Assembly (NCBI RefSeq): GCF_036588685.1
Contig: NC_086383.1
Span: 49,310,448-49,374,447 of the forward strand
DNA length: 64,000 bases
Direction of reading: 5' to 3'
Source of the DNA: Mytilus trossulus
Lineage: Eukaryota; Mollusca; Bivalvia; Mytilida; Mytilidae
Shown: piece after piece, positions 59,926 through 64,000 of the stretch
Layout of the letters: each line of letters begins with the position of its first letter
Position numbering within the stretch: position 1 is the stretch's first letter
The notes under the pieces: generated by a model
Seen by the model: the letters and a program-made list of their open reading frames with translations, nothing else
Database searches by the model: none
What the model was told of the DNA's origin: nothing
Position numbers and translations under genes: made by a program

Positions 59926-60976
59926 ATAAAGTAAGATGGGGCGGTCATTTGGTATTTATTTGAATTTTCCCTCATTTGTCTGCTTCACTTGGTTGGCAAT
60001 GTTGTCGGTAGATTGCAAATACCTAATTATTGTTCAGATTTAAAATGATGCGTTTCGGGTGTTATTTTTCTTTAAAAAAATTACATGTATGGTATAACAC
60101 GAAAACCGAGAGTTCGACTCTATCTGACATTAACGACTTAATATTGTTTTTATTGTTTGTTTGTACGAATAAGTAACTTTTTAATACACACCAAATTTTA
60201 ATATTCTAGCGTCACAAAAGTTTATCCTCTAAAAAAGATGAAGAAGACCAACATCAATCTACAAAATACTACAATACAAATCATGAATCACTAATTTGAA
60301 TGGTAATTTATTATTCCAATTCTGCGCCCATCGTGTTGCTCGTTGCAAAAAAAAATCATGGATGGAGAGTTGTCTCATTGGCACTCACACCACATCTTCT
60401 TATATCTATATAGTAAATCGATAAAGGTAATCAGGAAATTTCAATAGTTTACATTTGAATCGGCAAAATAGTTATGGTTTGTTACTGTAGATACAAAAAG
60501 TATGAACAATTTAGCTATTTGACATGTGAAGACAACATTTAACCAGTAACTGGCGACATAAATAAAAAAACCGAGAGAAAATAAGTGTCTAGAATCAGAT
60601 TTACATACAAGTAAAACATGATATGTTATACGCAATACAATGGTACTGCAAAATAAAATATTTTGTCAAAGAAGCATCAACATTATCAAGTCTGCGCATC
60701 AAATTTTCTACAAATAATATTTCAAAAGCACTGGAAAATTTTGAAAGATAATGCATTTTGTATTTACTCTCCGTTTTCAAAGGAGGGAGTAATGAACTTA
60801 GTGTGACGTCCAGTTTCACTAAACTAGTACACTTGTTTGTTTAGGGACATGGTGACGCACGCCTTCTAGTGCGGGATTTTCTTGCAAGAAACATTGGGGG
60901 CTTAGGCTGTTTCTGATATTTGGTCTGGTTGTTGTCTCTAAGACACATTCCCCATTTCCATTCCCAATTTTTTAGA

Positions 60977-61240
60977 TATAGGAAGATGTGGTGTTAGTGC
61001 CAATGAGACACCTCTCTATCCAAATAACAATTTATATGAAAGTAAACCATAACAGGGCAATAAAGCTATAAAGGGCCCCAAAATTACAAGTGTAAAATCA
61101 ATCAAACGGGAAAACCAACGGTCTACTCTATATTAAAAAAAACGAGAAACGAGAAACACGTATAAATTATATAAACCAAAGACAACTACTGTACATCAGA
61201 TTTAATGTTTGTTTCAGGAAATGGACAACGCAAAAATATC
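60977..61240 (-). repeat. Dispersed repeat X-related copy downstream of the partial vWA gene
   Basis: It begins AGGAAGATGTGGTGTTAGTG and continues AGACACCTCTCTATCCAAAT, GCTATAAAGGGCCCCAAAAT and GGGAAAACCAACGGTCTAC. Confidence 0.7.
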
Positions 61241-61295
61241 TAAGCATTTCGCAAATAACACTTATTCACATGACATAGACATAAATTGGAAATTA

Positions 61296-63869
61296 TCACT
61301 GACGTTTGATAAAAATGTCGTTATCACATTTATAATAGGACGTCATTCCAGCAAAAGATTCTAAGCTAGTAAAATCATTTTCAGCAACATAATACACTTG
61401 ACTAGGATCAAACAAGACGCTTACAAAATTATCATACGAGCAATCATGACCAGCCACAACACCGACGACCTCGATATGTGATTGTTGTAGCAGAGTTACT
61501 TCTCTTTTCACATTAGCCAGAACCCGCCAATTTCCATCAGAGACGATAACAATAATTTTCCTATTTGAACTTCTTCCCCCATGTGAAGATACAAATCCTT
61601 TCTGGCGGAGTTGGTTCAGGGCATAGCTCAAATTGGAAGTCAAACTCCTTTTTCTGTCTACTTGAAGAGCTGTGGCCACCATTTTATCCGTATTGTTTGA
61701 CCAAAACAAAGGAAACACCTGGGATATGTTATTTGTGTATGAATACAAACCGATATGTGCATCAGCATTATAACGAACTACTTTTTCTATTACACGTCTT
61801 ATTGCTTCTTGTCTTGATCTGTATCCCTCAGACGTTTGGTTCATTTTTATATCTTGCAAGATAATTATATCTGTGTCTGTGTGTCGCATACAATCTGAAA
61901 ACAATACTGGACTTAATTTTTGAAAAAAATCTCTTTTCACGTCTATATCTTTTAGAAGTAAAACAATCTTCTATATTTCTATCGTAAGATAATCGAGAAA
62001 ACACTGAAAAGAACTATTCGCAACAAATGTCTTGAAACATGTTAAATTGCTTAAAATTAATTCAAACTATATGCATATAATTTTCATGTAATAGCTTTTA
62101 TAAATGTTAAAATGTTAAATCGACTAAGACGCCTATTATAAAGCATACAATTATACACTTAAACAATCGATTTCTTTCCAGAAAAAGGTACTGTTGCTGT
62201 TATCTAGCTGTAAAAAAAACAATGCATTAAAGAAAGATGGAACGAAGGTAGCAACAATTCATGCATGATATACTAATTATCTGGCAAAGTAAAACTTTGG
62301 TGGGTCTACGTTGTCTTTGACGATATCAAAGCACCTGTTGATTTTTTTGAAGTTTCAGATTGCAATTAGTTTATGTGCGTCAGTTTAACCAAACATGAGA
62401 AGATAACTACATGCAAAACAGTGCTGATTAAAATTCGACAATATCAGTTAAAAACCTCTGCCTGGAGAAAACCTTATTTGCAAAACATAATTCAACTGCA
62501 ATGTACAGACATGTGACATGTTCACACTAAATTTAAAGCTGTTTTAAATCTAAAGTCTTCATGGGATTAGATTAAATTTTAATTTTTTTTAAATACCTGT
62601 GCAATCTTTGTGTGCTGTGTCTTTAAGTAATTTGTTGTATATGTCATCAAAATGCAGCAAATCAAATGTAAGCTCTGGTTTATTTGATAGCATGACCATT
62701 TCTGAATGATCGACAGATCTTCCAACTGCAACTGTCATAATAGATTTGATTGGTTGTTGATATACCGGATGTTGATTCAAAGATATAGCATAATTTTCAG
62801 CGTCATGTCGATCTGATGACAATCCATCGTAAAGTAGAATAATGTAATGTGATGCGTTGGTAAGCCTAGATCCACTAGTCGTGCTCTTTGCTAGCTAAAC
62901 ATAATAAAATTCATATATATTTATTATCATTGATGTTTGACAGAACATACAGATATATTCTGAGACAGTTGATTGCAAGATTTTACAAATTATAACAACT
63001 TTTGATTATGTTTTTTGAATATTGTTTATAGTACCTTATAAATCGTTGATACCCACAAATGGTGTATAAATAGCGAAAAGGTTCAAAAGGTCACCATAAA
63101 TAACAAGGCTTTGGTTAAGTACACTACATGTAAATGCACTGTTTGACTACATACGAATCACTAGTGTCACTTTTCGAAACGGTTGTGTGATTTCATGAAT
63201 ATGGCTGATAAAGAAATAATACGCGATAGGAAATCTGAAGACCATTTAAGAAATTGCAATACGACGTAGGTTCAAAATGTAAATAGTTTTCTGTGGCCTC
63301 CGTACTGATGTGAAGTATTTTTGAAACATGTACAATTCGTTATTTTGTATTTTTTTCCTACTAGGCCGATCTAACCAAATGATCGCCTTAAAGGTTATAA
63401 AACAACTTGTTTTTTTAGTTCCATTTAAATTTTCCTTTATCAATGTCGACTTTCACTATCTACAGTGTTCTCATCTGGTTAATTGTTTATTTCGCTTTCC
63501 CTCTTGGTCCAATGTTTGCTCATTGACGTTCAACATTTAAAGAATAAATAAGATGACACATAAACACTTTAATTGATTCAGATACCTCAACGGCTTTTGA
63601 CAAGGCAACTTTGGTGTACGTTGGCGAATGAATTCCATGGATTTGTTTCAATGCATGAAGAATATCTAGTTTCGATGAGAAGTCGTTGAAGTCGAATAAA
63701 ACCTGTGCTGTAAACCCGTATGTGATAACAGAAAATTGATAGTCATTCGGTCCCATCGGAAGTTTGTTCACAAATTTAGAAATGAATTCTACTGTACGAT
63801 TAATGTCGGTTTCCTGGCTACTTGAACTGTCGACAACAAATGTTATATCTGCATGTCCTGGTCTACAGT
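61296..63869 (-). CDS. Second EGF-vWA-vWA paralogue, 3' part (5' exons beyond right edge)
   Basis: Three exons are visible: 63869-63586 (284 nt), 62894-62597 (298 nt) and 61894-61296 (599 nt). Their lengths and phases are identical to the last three exons of the gene at 47569-55196. The first two encode the A1 vWA domain with an intact MIDAS (VVDSSSSQ, PTYTKVAL, LLYDGLSSD). The last encodes A2, where the MIDAS start reads DIKMN, with Lys in place of the first Ser. The exon-1 frame begins in phase 1 after an ACAG acceptor, as expected after an EGF exon. The protein is close to the complete paralogue throughout, including the ending DIFIKRQ. The introns are not evidently similar, so the duplication is probably not very recent. 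A role as a PTMP1-like byssal or other extracellular matrix protein is inference. Confidence 0.85.
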
Positions 63870-64000
63870 CTGTAAAGGAGTTTATTCTAATGTATCTATT
63901 CATATCTGGGGTATGAAAATTTCATTCATAAAAAAGGAGGAAGACGAAAGAGTTTTTCTTGGGAGAGGTTGTTATTATCACCTGTTGCTTAGTCGGCATT

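Overview
The window looks like AT-rich nuclear DNA of a bivalve mollusc, most likely a marine mussel (Mytilus-like). Four things point there. Genes have short exons, GT-AG introns and large introns. The secreted products are built from LDLa, EGF, PAN and vWA domains. The two right-hand genes have the tandem-vWA layout known from the mussel byssal protein PTMP1. Several dispersed repeat families, which I associate with mussel DNA from memory, occur many times. There is no bacterial-type gene organisation, rRNA or CRISPR array.

Layout. (1) 1-4058, minus strand: the 5' part of a secreted PAN/apple + EGF-like gene that runs off the left edge. (2) 4059-10690: no gene seen; dispersed repeats, an imperfect ~240-bp tandem repeat and a 1.1-kb inverted-repeat element. 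(3) 10690-42500, plus strand: three tandem copies (A, B, C) of one small secreted-protein gene. Each has an untranslated first exon, a signal-peptide exon, two single-exon LDLa domains and a last exon encoding a Lys/Arg-rich tail. All three spliced products are 157 residues, and coding-exon lengths (46, 111, 132, 185 nt) are identical. A CCAAT-TATA promoter with fixed 37-bp spacing and a polyadenylation signal are kept in all three. The duplicated blocks include kilobases of flanking DNA. (4) Between copies lie arrays of a ~356-bp satellite in both orientations. One array is split by a 4.83-kb element with inverted termini and a 5-bp target duplication. (5) 42500-47300: dispersed repeats, three tandem tRNA-like 61-bp units, a fold-back element and a 14-bp minisatellite. 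(6) 47569-55196, minus: a complete seven-exon gene for a secreted protein (signal peptide, Cys-rich segment, two EGF domains, two vWA domains; 524 residues). (7) 55197-61295: repeats and one unplaced Cys-containing ORF. (8) 61296-63869, minus: the 3' half of a paralogue of the vWA gene, with exon lengths identical to the complete one; its 5' half lies beyond the right edge.

All recognised genes encode extracellular multidomain proteins. The locus is shaped by local gene duplication and heavy repeat insertion. Gene functions beyond domain content are inference. I identified the spliced models by eye from splice sites, reading phase and agreement between paralogues.
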